A DNA stretch of 64,000 nt from Cristatella mucedo (taxonomy: Eukaryota; Bryozoa; Phylactolaemata; Cristatellidae), in NCBI GenBank assembly GCA_009760855.2, contig WPIO01000050.1:2621501-2685500 (forward strand). Reading direction: 5' to 3'. The position numbers and the translations under genes are program-made. This document shows positions 10,749-22,928 of this stretch, in pieces; within the stretch, counting starts at the first letter, position 1; every line of letters starts with the position of its first letter. The notes beneath the pieces were generated by a model. The model saw only the letters and a list, made by a program, of their open reading frames with translations, did no database searches and was not told where the DNA came from.

Positions 10749-11765
10749 GCTAGTCAACCCACGCCGGAAGGATAGGAACTCATTAACGTTTTTTAATCAC
10801 CAATCTGCAGCTGTCACATTCAGTAAGTACGTTATTAGCGTCCACAACAAGAAAATAACCCTACAGGGAAAAAGACTTTGTAATTGCTAAGGATTGAAAC
10901 GCTTTTGCCAGCAATCACCTTCCCTTGCAGCAGTAGTGATAGTTAAGGAGCGACAGGGCTTGCACATCTTTCATTTACCATAGATTGCTTTATGAATGTT
11001 CATGAACGTAATTTTAAAGTAGCCTTAGCAGTCTCCCATAGGCGATTAAGCCCTAGCTGTAGTTGTAACTTGAGCAATAGTCATAGCCACATCTATTTTG
11101 ACAGCCCTCGTGGATTCCTTCTCGGCTCTCCGCTACTTTAGCGATGAAATCTTGCCATTTCATTAAGCCGAGATATCCTAAATGCTCTTTAAAGTCAACC
11201 AATTTGTAAAGACCTTGTAAATAAATCTCATCTTTTCTTGCACTTGAAGCATAAAAGTTTATAACTTGATAGCAAATGAGCACTCTAGTTGCTGTCGTGG
11301 AGTCAACAATCTAGGCATACTATTTGAACTGGTTTAGTAGCATTGTACTAGCTTTCACATAACTCAGCAACAGGGTTTGGCTGCCATGCCGTTACGTATG
11401 GCTACCTTAGTGTTTGCTTCCGTAAATTCCCAATGATGACGTCTCCAACTCTCGGTTCTCCAACCGCACTTTCCTTATGTAATTGTGTTATTTTTACTAA
11501 TTTACGACCCATGCACGAAAGAAATTTACCCCTTATTTTTATTTGTCTTGCAGAGCCTAGTATTGAACGTGCAAAGGAGCCATTTACTTCACTCAGACTG
11601 ATAAGCAAACGAAATACTCGCATTGTTTTCGGAGATCGGTTAGGTTTCGTTATCCAAGTCTTCTCCTCTGAAGCTACACCCACAGCTTTGATTAATGGAA
11701 CAATGCTTTTGTAGACCCCAGTGTTGAGTTTAAGTCGCTAATCAATCGCCTTTGGACTTTCTTAG

Positions 11766-11895
11766 ACACGGGAGTTCCGGAAAGTTCCGGTACTGGCTCC
11801 ACCTCAACGAGAAGAGATACAACGACTCATGCAAACTTGCTACGGAAGTCGGAAGCGAATGCTCAGAGCCGCTCGCCACCTATCACGGCAACTGG
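11766..11895 (+). CDS. Exon U3 of predicted modular gene
   Basis: Acceptor GGACTTTCTTAG, donor ACTGG|GTGAGA, phase 1 to phase 2, 130 nt. It reads TGVPESSGTGSTSTRRD and later P-P-I-T-A-T-G. It is open in the frame shared by all U exons and is Ser/Thr-rich. A 63-residue open frame in another phase overlaps it and is not favoured. Confidence 0.65.
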
Positions 11896-12572
11896 GTGAG
11901 AGATGAGCCGGTGGTGGCTTCGGTGACAGCTGCAGAGGCATAGGCAGTGGCGATGGCACTGGCAGTGGCAGCTTAGGCGATGGTGCAACCTCCTACTAGA
12001 CGGGGTCTGTCACTCCCTTAACCAGCAAAGAGGAGAGTGTCAGCATCAGCACGGTCGCCTCCAGTGCGAGCTCGCCGGCTGCTTCGATCGCAAGCTGGTT
12101 GGTTACAAACTGAGGATTTAAACCCCCATTGACGACAATGGTTAGTCAAAATTCGGTGGCCTGGTGAGCCGAACCTAAGTCGGCAGTCGCTCAGTCGACC
12201 AATCAAGAGCTGTGAATACTACGGAGGCGAGTGGTTAAGCTGTATGGGTGCTGGGGTCAAGCTGAAGTTGGGTGGGTTGAGTGCTAATATTGGTCAGTGA
12301 CGATGCTCTTTCATCAGCTGCATCTAGTAGTTACCCCGTTTTAAAACGCTCGCGGATTAGCAAGCTACAATTTGTCCTGAACAGCTCAGAGTTTTTCCAG
12401 CAGCCACGATTTGATGTACTCACCAATAATAATAATTAAGAATATTTACGAACTAAAAATAAGATCTAACCCTAAGCAACTATTCGGTTCATTCGCTCAA
12501 ATAATCATGAGCTGAAGCTTATTGGCTTTACATAATGCATTCGTGTCTCAACCAGTGCTTTTGCATTCGCAG

Positions 12573-12837
12573 TGCTGGAGTGGTACGTGCTATGCGGCCT
12601 CTGAAGAGCTTCTCGAGCGATAGCAAGCAGCGCTCCTTATCTGTGGATGTGCAGCTACAGCATGGTGCTGGTAAGCTTGGCATGGCTGTCTCGGGCATTG
12701 CTGCTGTGAAGCAAGCTATGTCTCGGCCGAGCTCGGATGATCGCCAGCAGGCGTCGGCAGAGGCAGCAAGTAGCCGGCTCCCTGCAGCTGCTCTGCTCGA
12801 AAGACAAAGCTATCTGTATGCAGACACACCTAAATAA
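12573..12837 (+). pseudogene. Exon A3, donor lost, reads into a stop
   Basis: The acceptor (TTTTGCATTCGCAG) and phase 2 start match A1. The first block is conserved (RPSSDDRQQASAEAASSR), but the second block stops after LLERQSY. The frame then runs into TAA at 12835-12837, with no GT in the phase needed to reach the next U exon. Either A3 is a dead exon that is skipped with U3, or it is an alternative 3' terminal exon. A GTATGC just before the stop would end in phase 2, which does not fit. Confidence 0.6.
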
Positions 12838-13019
12838 GGAATTTTAAAGGCCCACTAATTGCTGGGAGAAAGCGATGCATCTTTTGGCGCTTTTCTAAAT
12901 ATTAACAAGTCAGGGTATATCGCGAAATCAGTCAAAAGTGAGTTCCAATCTTTTTGAGCATAATAATCATCATCACCATCGTCATAAATTAAATAGCAAA
13001 CTCAGATAACTGAATATAT

Positions 13020-13600
13020 TTCTCTCAGTTTTCTGATTTGCTATAGAAACCATTACTAAACGATTCTTAGTAACATCAACCACAAGCTGGCATAAGGTAA
13101 ATTTGCATAGACGGAAGAAGGATGCATTGCAAAGACCACTAAATTCTGTGATAAACAGGTGGGTTTAAGATTCTTTTTGAATGTAATGTAATATATCCCC
13201 GTCTGTAAATCCACAAAGTCATAAGTACTATGTGGGTGTTAAGCAAAAGAGTATTTTATAGCACACTCACACCGTATAGTCAGCTAAGTAGACCTAGTGT
13301 TGCTATTCGATAGAGTTCAGGGCCTTTTGTGCCTTTGAACTAAGCTCATGGTTCCCACAGGTTTGAGGGTTGTACGAAGTACGGCTAAAAACTTAAGTCT
13401 AAACAGAGGGTTTCACGATTCTTGGCCTGCTGGGGGAGTACTTCTGATATTCAGGCTGGCGTTACAAAATAAAGGAACCTAAAAGTGCTAAGCTGTTCCA
13501 TAGGTTTATCTTTGACTTTTCATGTCAATACAGTCGAGTCTCCCATTTAAGAAAGACCTGATGCACTGTGCTGCTCAATTTTTTTTAGTCTACTTTTGAT
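13020..13600 (-). mobile_element. Old degenerate LINE-A copy, probable duplicate of the one in unit 2
   Basis: Shares the same landmarks as 8150-8640, such as GATTCTTGGCCTGCTGGGGG, at the corresponding place in the unit. Both are heavily decayed. Confidence 0.5.
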
Positions 13601-14814
13601 TTCTTAATCAATTACCTACCTAAGGCCTTTTTTGCCTCAATATACCCACTTTTAATATCAATTATGCGTTGAAGCAGCATATCTAATCAGAATAGACATA
13701 AGAAAATGGTTGTATGGTCCAAAAGATTAATTTTACTTTGAATCGGGAGATGAGTTTCAGAATGGTGTTACTCGCGGTCTCTTTACATCTAGTCTTAATT
13801 TGTGTCTGCAATAAATGCCTAAGCACAATTTTACGTAATTATATTTTTACGTACTCTATAAAGCGATTCTCGGATGAGTGTCTTGCAGATATAGATAAAG
13901 ATAAAGCATGACTTTAAGCGATTGTCGCAATGATTGAACACTCATTGATAGCTTCAGCTAAGAGTAGTCATGTTTTTCTATATCATTGAGGCATCTTAAT
14001 GGCTCTTTAAAGTCAACCGATGTGAGAAATTCTACAGTCAATTGTGTATCATATCGGATTTATCGCTGAGTTGGCTGCAGCTGTTTAGCAACTGATTGCT
14101 CTTCTGGCTGACATAGTATCGCTGATTCAGAACGACTTTTCGATAGCCTACAATATGCTCATACTCACCTTGAAACTACGCCCCGTTTGCTTTCGTTTCC
14201 TTGCAACGTAAGTGGCTACTTGACCAGCTACTTCTACCAATTCTAACTGAATACCATAGACATTTGATTCTGAGAAGAACAGAATCTTTAGGAACAACAT
14301 GAGTCATTTCAAAGCAGTGCTAACGAACAGAAGCGTGTCCTGCCCGACCGTTCTCATTTTATTTGAGCCGATCGGTAGCCTTGAGTGGCTTCATGTTTGA
14401 TTCAGCAAACTGACCTAAAAAAAAATTTTACTTTGGCTTTCCCGATTTGACTTCTTACTCTAGCCTCTATACGTGCAGATCGTCCGACCGAAAGTTTCAA
14501 AGCTCGTGTATAGATATTAAGTTGTCTTAATTTCCTACACAAACCGTCGGAGAGCTGCAAGCGACTAAACGCACCTTGGTGTGATATGCATCAGTCGTCC
14601 TTGTTTTTGCTCAAAAAATTTACATCTTTTCCACTGAGTTTTTTATCACCGTCAATTACAAAAACGTGCCCTGCCGGGCAAACCGTTTTACGATTGCTGA
14701 GGAAAGAAATGTGTTTCACAGCAATTGTAATGCGTCCCTCTCGGCCGAATCAACAGCTATGGAGCCATGGGGCTTGTGTATGTTTGTATATACCATAGAC
14801 TGTCTAAGGTGCAT

Positions 14815-14897
14815 GCATGCCTCTAGGTGTGCGTATGTGTGCTTGTGTGTGTGTGTCTGTGTGAGTGTGTGTGCGTGTGTGTCTGTGTATGGATGTG
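14815..14897. repeat. GT-rich microsatellite
   Basis: Interrupted TGTG repeat. Open frames on both strands here are repeat artefacts. Confidence 0.85.
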
Positions 14898-14924
14898 GCA
14901 CATTTGTGTTTAAATTATAAATAA

Positions 14925-15100
14925 ATACCATCAGATTTAAAATCCTCTTTTATAAAGCGATAGAAGAGCATTTACGGCTAACGCCACAGCTTGCAGTGGC
15001 AATATAGGATTGCTCTGCAAGATTTGAACACATGACTTCGAGACCGAGGTAGTGAAAGTAACCATCTTACCTGGTTAGCCATCACGGCTCACCAGTAGAG
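14925..15100 (-). mobile_element. SINE-A copy
   Basis: Same body as the copy at 2073: tRNA-like head on the - strand, a GCCACTGCAAGCTGTGG segment and an ATTT-type tail. It is more decayed, especially around the B box. Confidence 0.75.
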
Positions 15101-15991
15101 TTGCTGCAGCAATACCCAATTGACAAGAGGGCCGTAGCTAAAGTTTCAACTTGAGCAATCTTCACCGCCAGATAGCATTTATTTTGCTATCCATAGCAGG
15201 TTTATTCTTGACGTTTTGCCATTTGCACAATGTAATATCGATATGGTATTAAGCCGAGACATCGTAAATGCACTTAGAAGTCAATCAAAGTGTGAAAACC
15301 TTCTAAATAAATTGAGTCTTCTCTTAAAGTTGAAACATATAAGTTAGTAACTTGATTGCAAATGAGCACTCTTCATGCTATGAGGGAGTCACCAATCAAG
15401 GCATATTATTTAAAGTGGTTCAGTAGCATTACAGTAGCTTTTAAACAGCTCAGCAACGAGGTTTTGCTGCAATGTCGTCACGTTTAGTTACCTTAGTGAT
15501 TGCTTCCATATCTTTTCAGTGACGACGTCTCACTCGGTTCTTCAAAAGCTCCTTGGGAGGGTCAGATGTAGCTGTATTTGGGGAACGGCAAAACAACCAA
15601 AGCAGGCACAGCTAGACCCGTCTGAGCTCTACTAGGAATGCTATCAACTGTTGACGTGTTTTCATGTGCCGTTTCCACAAAAGTTGTATCCTAGTTCTTG
15701 CTCACTTGTGCAATCGTTATCAAGGCATGATATGGCGATAGCCAATAACTTTTCTGCTAAGATTTGCGTTTTCTTGTAGATCTTAATTGCACAAGTTGAT
15801 CGTAGCAACCTAGTTCACTTAGGGCGACCGGCTAAAAAACTGCCAGCATAGCATGTTGCAATCGGATATGCTTCGTTATCCACGACGTTTCCTTGGAAGC
15901 TGCTTGTGGCGTCTTTAAATAATTGACCAACCCATTTGAAAGCACAACTTTGAGTTTATGTCACTAATAAGTTGATTTTGGGCTTCCGTAG

Positions 15992-16106
15992 ACACGAGAA
16001 TTCACAAAAATCTTGATCCTGGATCCAGCTCTAAGAAAAGAGATGCAACGACTCCTGATAACCTGCCACTGAAGTCGACAGTGCAGGAACCAATCTCGGC
16101 TAGTGG
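15992..16106 (+). CDS. Exon U4 of predicted modular gene
   Basis: Acceptor GGCTTCCGTAG, donor AGTGG|GTAAGA, phase 1 to phase 2, 115 nt (15 nt shorter than U2 and U3). It reads T-R-I-H-K-N-L-D-P-G-S-S-S and D-A-T-T-P-D-N-L, ending I-S-A-S-G. It is open only in the shared frame. The in-frame size change supports coding constraint. Confidence 0.65.
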
Positions 16107-16716
16107 GTAAGATATGCTACAATCAGGGCTGCTGTGCTGACCTCCGACCTGTGGCCCGTCACTCGCTCACCCTGAAAAAAATGGGCGTTTGCTTATACTG
16201 TCTGTACAGCAAGTGATGGAGGGCTTGTCCGACCGCAAGATCAATGGTTGTACAGTGGGGATTTAAAACCCGATTAAAGCCAATTTTACCAAGAAACGGG
16301 TCCACCGGTGAGCCGAACCCTACTTCGGTAGTCGCTCAGTCGACCTGTGAGAGCTTTAAATGCTACTGATACGAGCTGTGCCGCTGACTAGGTGCATTTG
16401 TCAAGCGGAAGTTGCTACTGCTGAGTGTTAATATTAGTTGTAAGCCATGCTCTTCCGTCGGCTGCGCCTAGTAGTGCTTTTCCTAAGCGTGTGGTTATCT
16501 GTTAAAATGTGTCGTGACCAACTTTCTTCAGCAGCCATGATTTAATTTATTCACCTATAGGAATAATGGGAAACATTTTATGAACAAAAAATAAAAGCTA
16601 ATCCTAAGCAATAATTAGGGTCATTCGTTCTAACAATCACGAACTGAAGTTAAAAGGCTGTAAAGCATGCTCTCGTTTATCGACCGTAAAATTTCATAAG
16701 CGTTTATCATTCACAG

Positions 16717-17000
16717 AGCTGGAGTAGTGTGTGCATTGCCACCGCCAGATATCATTTCGAAAACTCGCAAGCGGCGGTCCAAACCGGCTGATACAGAGCA
16801 GCAGCAAGGTGCTGAAAAGCTCCTGATGGCAGTGTCTGGAGCGGCCGTCATGAAGCAGCTTGTGTCGCGGCCGAGCTGGAAGGGTAGCCAGCAGGCTCTG
16901 GCAGAGGCAGCGAATAGTGAGCTTCCAGTTGAATCACATATCGATCGGCTGAGCTACCAATCCACGAGTGTGCTATGTGGAGCTGGTAATTCAGAAGCAG
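16717..17000 (+). CDS. Exon A4 of predicted modular gene
   Basis: Acceptor TTATCATTCACAG, donor GCAG|GTAAGC, phase 2 to phase 1, 284 nt. It encodes about 95 residues. The aligned blocks are RPSWKGSQQALAEAANSE and HIDRLSYQSTSVLCGAG, with a basic stretch KTRKRRSKP near the start that could bind nucleic acid or act in nuclear import (speculative). Joined to U4, the split codon is GGA (Gly). Confidence 0.65.
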
Positions 17001-17933
17001 GTAAGCCTTCTTCAATTTAAGCTCTTTCATTGGTCCCAGGGAAGCATGCCGGTCGTTGCCTCGGCAGCGGGTTTTGGCTGCACTGAGCTTGATGACATTT
17101 TTGCATCAATGCATCTGTATAGCTCTTAAAAATCAGCCACCACGAAAAGTTCACAATAAATCGTGCCTTACCTCCGATCTGCTGCCGGTTGGCTGTTACT
17201 CCTTTGAAAATGGGACATCATCTGGCTGATACAGTGCAGTCCGATTAACATTGGTTTGTAGAAGCCTTTAAAATATTGCCATACTCGGCCTAAGAGAGCT
17301 GGCCAATGTCTTTTGATGTCCTGCAATCACAACTGACTACTTGACCTCTTACTATTAGCGACTCTCACTGGCGACCTTTTACTTCATTCCACGACGAGTC
17401 CAAGATTGAGGCAAGATGCGAATGCAATCGCCGACCTGCTAAACAAAGGAAGGATGAACTGCTGGCCCCATCTCAGCTTATTAGATGTCGGGGCTTAGCA
17501 ACTGAGCTCTCATCTGGCTGACACAATCTCGCTCAACTTATTTCAATTTTGCGAACATCTAGAAAATCACCAAGCTTGACCTAAAATTGCGGGCCACGAA
17601 CTTTCGCAACCCTGAAATAATAAGTAGCCAATCCGGTCTTCTTGTACACTCGTGGAGGACTCACGTACGCAAGATACTGTGCACTCAAGTAACAAGCCAC
17701 AGTTTTTAAAAGCTCTTTCCGAGCATTATACTGTACCCAAATAAAGATTTACTTCTCTTAAGGCACTTCTAAATAACATAACCTCATTGAGTATGGCTAC
17801 TAAATGGTTCTGGTTGCCCTGGGACTCTCTTAAAAATTGGCTTGCTAAGCCCATTAAATGACAGACCAGTGCTGCATGCGAAATGCATGGCAGACCTTGA
17901 AGTCATAGAGAATGCACATTTCGAATCTCTTAG

Positions 17934-18069
17934 GTACTGGCATTCTCCAAACTACGGCGGCCGAGTCTCAGTCTGCAATACAAGAATCGACGGACTATGC
18001 TGCGAAAATTGTGCATCGGAAGCCTGAGACTACGGAGCAGAGCAGCTCCATACCAATCGCCGAGACTGA
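17934..18069 (+). CDS. Exon U5 of predicted modular gene
   Basis: Acceptor CGAATCTCTTAG, donor ACTGA|GTGAGT, phase 1 to phase 2, 136 nt. It reads T-G-I-L-Q at its start, like U1 (G-I-L-Q), then YAAKIVHRKPETTEQSSS. No A exon is found about 650 bp downstream where the sister units would place it. Its phase 2 end fits the phase 2 start of exon B at 22929. Confidence 0.6.
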
Positions 18070-19555
18070 GTGAGTACAGCTATCACAGCCACGGGAAGCA
18101 GTCATGACGATGGTTAGTTGGTATCCTGATAACTGTCCTAAACCATGCTCGTGCTGGATCAGGAAAGATTTTTCAGGCCGCTTCAATTGCTACTTAAAGA
18201 TCTAAGCCTTTGCTGTCTATCTCTGACTGATGATAATAGCAAGTCGGAACTCACTCGTCCGGTGAGTGAAAGAGTCAACTGAGAGTCACTAGGGAGACAT
18301 TGGGATTTCAATTTAATGAAGTGGAGTGGCTGTAACAGGTGGGTTAGAGAGGTCAAGGTTAAGTCACTCATTAGGACTCGACTGTCCTATGGTTTCCAAT
18401 TACTCCAAGGACTTATTTTAAGATTTCTAATTATATTAAAATTCTATAAATGGAGAATGGCAAAGAAACGAGAACTGGCCCTAGTTGTTATCCACGGATG
18501 TCTAGTCTGCTGGGTGCGACTTAAACGCCACACGAAAGGGTTTGATAGCTATAGGACCAGTGCGATTTGTGCGACTCCAGTGTTTGATCTGCCAGACTGA
18601 TAGTAGTTCTCAGTTGTTCGATGAGGATACTATGATCAGTATTAGAAAATACTAGTGGTAGATTCAAAATCGTCAGGGCAGTAGTATCCATTATTGTTAC
18701 TGCATATGATGCTGTTGCTTAAGTGGAGGAAAGTTGGTTTAGTGGAGTTGTGCCGCTTGAATTCTGACTTAAATATGTGTGGCAATTCAATTATTTAGAA
18801 GTCTGCTGCAATCAGCTAAAATGCCTGTCACTAATTTAAAGCAAACAACCATTTTGCATTGTTCAGCATAAAAGTATGATGGTTGGAACGTAACGAAATG
18901 CGAGAGTAATAAACCAGATCTGGAACATTGTTTTGAATAATAGTTCAGTGAAGTTTAGTTAATAACTACAAGTCAATTGCATTTAAAATGAAAAAGAAAG
19001 TACTGGTAGCTTTCTGAATTGGCAGAGAGATTTATGTTGATGAAAACCTCTGTTAAATTCTTAATCACTCGGTTACTGGTAAAATTACTATTACAGCCAT
19101 GCTGTCCAGCTAATACTAGTCAGTTCATTTTTAGTTAATCCTGGCGAATCAGTTCTCAATCAGCTATTGCTTGAGAAATTCTGATCACGCTATTAAAGTT
19201 ATTTTATCAAATGAAAAGAACCGGTATGCATAAGTTTAAGGGTACTTTGGAATAGTTATTCACTTATTGTCACGTATGAATGTTTTTCGTTGGAACATAA
19301 ATTCCTTGCAGGTAAATCTACTAACTTGTGCATGTTTCAATGAGATGCAGAAATTATGTTTTTTCCGCATTATTTTTTATCATTAAAACATTGTAAATGC
19401 CAGCATATTGTATCAAGCTCACCTAATAAATTGCGGTTGCTAAGAGGTAAAGCTGGACCAGTTGAAACATAAAAATTGCAGTACAATTTCTAAGCATATT
19501 TGAAAGTATTTCTACTAGGTAGGGTGGAGTTAGAGAACATAGGAACCTCTAATTA
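18070..19555 (+). other. First part of the U5-B intron, no recognised element
   Basis: AT-rich sequence with short chance open frames. A search by eye for an A-like exon around 18650-18900 found none. Confidence 0.4.
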
Positions 19556-21850
19556 GTGACCGATTCCTGAAGTCTATACTTTGTTTGATTATGACCAAGT
19601 TCAGATTGGCCTGAAGTGGTGGGATGTGGCAACTACGATGCTAACGACAAACAATCGTAGCAGGGATATTTCGCTCACACTATAAGTGCCTGACCTTGCA
19701 TGCCGGTAGACCAGCATGCCCTGATTTACAGAAGTGTGGACTAATTTTTCTAAATTCAATCACAATTTCGATGCACTATCCCTGTCAAAGCAAGCCCGGC
19801 GTATGAAACAAAAAGAAATCAGTCGAGACCATTTTGCTAATTTGGTAATCTAGTGGAAGGTTACTTGGACAGAGCACCTAATGTTTGTGTAGATTCCAAA
19901 GAAGATACACTGGCATAACTGATACTGAGCCTTGAGCTTTCCCATATGTAACCATTTGCTCGTACTTAAGGAGTTAGATGGTTTTATTGCCATTGAGTTT
20001 TTAAAAAGATTACTGCCATGTATGCGAAATGTCAGCAATATGTGCAGTTAGGGAGTTGAGACAATTCGACTTCCTCAAAGGCTGGAAAAATCAATGCGAC
20101 GGTACAACTCAATGTCATCCTCATAACCGTGAATTTCTTGATCATGCTGGGCAATCTAGCAGGCAATGAAAATATTATGAATTGTAAAAAGAAGAAGACT
20201 CAGCACAGACCTCTGAGGTGCCAAATTCGTAAGTGGTAGCTCGGAAGATCCTCGTCCTTATGCATCGTTACCGTGAAGTTTCGCAATGAGATAAGACCTT
20301 AACCGGTGCCTTACAGTGCCAGATGTCCGGGCGTCAGGCGAGACATTCAAGAAGGGCATTCTAAACAATAGTGTCTACTGCTTCCCAAACATCAATCAGA
20401 ACATGGAGATAAACTTTAACCAAGTTTACACTGATAATAAAGTCTTGAAACATACTATGCAATTGGGGCACTGCTAATTTATTAGCTCTGAAATCAGACT
20501 GAAAATCTCTGGCTAGGTCCGAAGATTTATTGGAAGAGTTAAGCTTTTTCCGCCACAACTCTTCCTAGTATCTTTTATGGAGTCCGTGGGAGAGTGATTG
20601 GACAGAAGTGACTGCTGTCCTCTTGATCTAATTTTGCTTTTTCTAATTTCAGCCCAACAACAGCATTTCTGAAACGTGCAGAGACTGTACCTGAGAATAT
20701 GGACACATTTATTGTGCTAGTTATTCATGATGGCGGCAGATCTAAGCCCAACATAATTATGAAAGTGAGAATTCGCTCCAGAGAACGAGTATTTTCACTC
20801 ATGGCTTCCTTGAATTCTGATATAGAGGTGCTGTGCGAAAATTCGGTATGGTAGTAATACAGGGTTTATATTGAGGAAAGCGAGTCCATAGAGTATTACG
20901 TAACCTAAGGTATGACTCTCTAATAGAAGATATCTTGCTCCTGATAAAAAAGCTTGAGTAGCGATAAGCTATGTCACTACAAGGATCACTTAGTAAGGTG
21001 TTAAATATAAAGTGGCTAAAGAGATGGTAGATAGTATCCGCAATAATTTCTGGATTGTTTATCTGGGATTCAAAAACCATTTTCATTGAATGTGAATTTT
21101 GCCTTTGCTCACATAGTGTCGTGCTGTGACATTCTGCTTATGATATCAGGACGGAAAGCCAATTAAGTAGCCTGGTCTAAAAAGATATTTTTGCTTGGAC
21201 AGCATCACTATCAAGACTTTTGAGGTTTCATGACTCACCAAACATTCGGCATGTGAATGAGCATACAGGTTATAGACTTTCTGTGATTTGCATGTAGTCA
21301 GGTGATCGTTGTTTATAAGAAAATAGGACGACAGCATGCAGTTGGGTGAAAAATCATTTATGAAATGAACGACTTTTGTTGCAAGGAGGGTCAGGCACAT
21401 GAGCCATTAGATACAGTTAGTGATTCAAATCACAAAACCAGCACTGACAGTTTGTTAACAGCTGTCAATTATATGTTAAAATCACTCATGACGAGAAAAA
21501 TATTGATTCCTACTCGTACAATTGAAATGAGATCAAACTAATCTAAGATAAAGGAAATCTTAGTACGTTGGGGATGATTAGCTTAGTGTCGAGTTACTCA
21601 AGAAAACGCATGAAAAACACTACTTCAACTCAGTACATTGCTTGAAATCTATGAAGGAGCGAGTGAAAATGATGACACCTCCCCAGTTTAGATCAATCTT
21701 GGGGCCTTGTAAAAGGTAAATAGTGCCGAGATTATATCGGTTTCGGTCGGGAAGTAAGTCGATTTCAGCTGGGACTTGATTCGGGCAAAGAGGTTTACAT
21801 GGTCTTAGATGATAATGATATACCATGCCACTCAGCTCTGCATCTCTTTT
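19556..21850 (-). mobile_element. Old LINE-A copy covering endonuclease to 3' UTR, without the 3' hairpin
   Basis: The landmark order from left to right follows the reverse of the nearly full-length copy: 3' UTR and RT C-terminus (about 19600-20040), YADD region (20060-20250), RT fingers (20300-20760), and the linker and endonuclease (20800-21850). Multiple frameshifts and stops show it is dead. It is antisense to the host gene. Confidence 0.75.
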
Positions 21851-22074
21851 AATTCATTTTTTGAAAGGCTTCGACTATGATGTCAAAAACTCTTGTAAAT
21901 AACAGCCAAGTAGCCTTTGTGGATTTGTAGAGTTACAGATGGAGATGCATTGCCTTAAGCTATTTGACATACGATTGGGGTTTTTATCACTCTTTGAGTC
22001 AGAATTCCTAAAGCAGTTGTCAATATGGGCCACCTGGAATAAAACAAGCCTTTTTAACAGCAGCAGGTAATAAT

Positions 22075-22720
22075 AATAATTTTAAACTGGATAAAGCGAC
22101 CTCAGAGGACTTAATCACTTTCTAGTTGGTTTACATTTGCTGCAAACAAAACGCGATTGCACGGTGAGTGGTATCATGCTTGATAAAGGCCACGAATGAC
22201 ATGGTTTGTGGTGACATGCTTAGGGTCATCGTGCAAGTGTGGTTAATGGCAGAAGGCACTGAGTCAGCAGCATTAGCACGTAAGTAAAAAGTCAGAGGCA
22301 CCCAATTAATTCTATCATTAGTAGGTGCGATTTTAATTTCTTTTAAATTTGGTCAAGTCAGGTGATGTTGTGACGCAGGTCGGGGTGATTTCCATGCTTT
22401 GGGAACGAACGAACTAAATGCATGATCTCCAAAGGATTTTCAAGGTTTTCACGAGGTATAGTTAAACAGTTAGTTTCCGAAAAATGGATGATGCGATGCT
22501 TGGCCTGGTGCGGGAGTAGATCTGATAGGTAGGCTGGAGCCAAAGAATGAAGAGTCCTAAAAGTGAGCCAAAGAACCTTGAAGTCGATCCGTTGCTTGAC
22601 TATTTGCCAGTGCTAGTCTTCGGGAAGTGATGTAATGTCGTAAGTAGGATGTCAGATGGTAAGTCATATTGAGTGAGGGGGCTATCAAAAATTCCCTGAA
22701 TAACAAACAGACAGAGCATC
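22075..22720 (-). mobile_element. Degenerate LINE-A 3' fragment
   Basis: Starts with an AATAATAATT tail and a hairpin-like AAAGCGACC...CTCAGAGGACTTAATC block. It follows the LINE-A 3' UTR and RT end up to about 22720, with stops. Confidence 0.8.
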
Positions 22721-22928
22721 CATACCTCACACGTTTTCGCATGTGCGTTTAGAAGCTGATTGCCTAGTTCAGATTATTGATTTGTGTTCCACACGAGCTG
22801 CTACAGAAAAAACTGATCAGTAGGATAGCTCATTTTGACTGTCCTTTAAAAGTGTCTAATTAAGTTGTTCCAATTGACTTTACATTTTGATTCCTGACAA
22901 TATTTTCACACTGCTACTGTTACTTCAG

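Larger units (their letters stand above)
7259..11765 (+). other. A2-U3 intron of the tandem array
   Basis: Contains an old LINE-A copy, a young LINE-A insertion, a 75-bp LINE-A tail and unit sequence shared with units 1, 3 and 4. No supported exon was found, although short open frames at 7435-7668 and 11433-11714 exist by chance. Confidence 0.5.
12838..15991 (+). other. A3-U4 intron of the tandem array
   Basis: Contains an old LINE-A copy, a GT microsatellite and a SINE-A copy. The stretch at about 15355-15560 aligns by eye to about 5200-5400 and 11265-11460. No exon is supported. Confidence 0.5.
1017..18069 (+). repeat. Tandem array of diverged units of roughly 4.2-4.8 kb, each with one U and one A exon
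   Basis: U exon starts are 4439, 5934, 4226 and 1942 bp apart. The second spacing contains about 1.1 kb of later LINE-A sequence, and the last unit is shortened between A4 and U5. Noncoding segments also recur. One block begins with ATAGCAAATGAGCACTCT at about 5203, 11270 and 15355. Another contains a CCGATCGGT-like stretch near 10480 and 14370. A third lies just downstream of each U exon and contains GTCGCTCAGTCGAC. The array therefore arose by duplication of whole genomic units, not of exons alone. Confidence 0.8.

Noticed and set aside
1393-17000. Mutually exclusive alternative A exons (Dscam-like)
   Set aside because: Considered because all A exons share the same phases. Finding a paired U exon before each A makes in-frame chaining of U+A modules simpler. 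Transcript data could revive the idea.
18650-18900. An A5 exon partner for U5
   Set aside because: No acceptor plus open frame resembling the A blocks was found at the expected distance.
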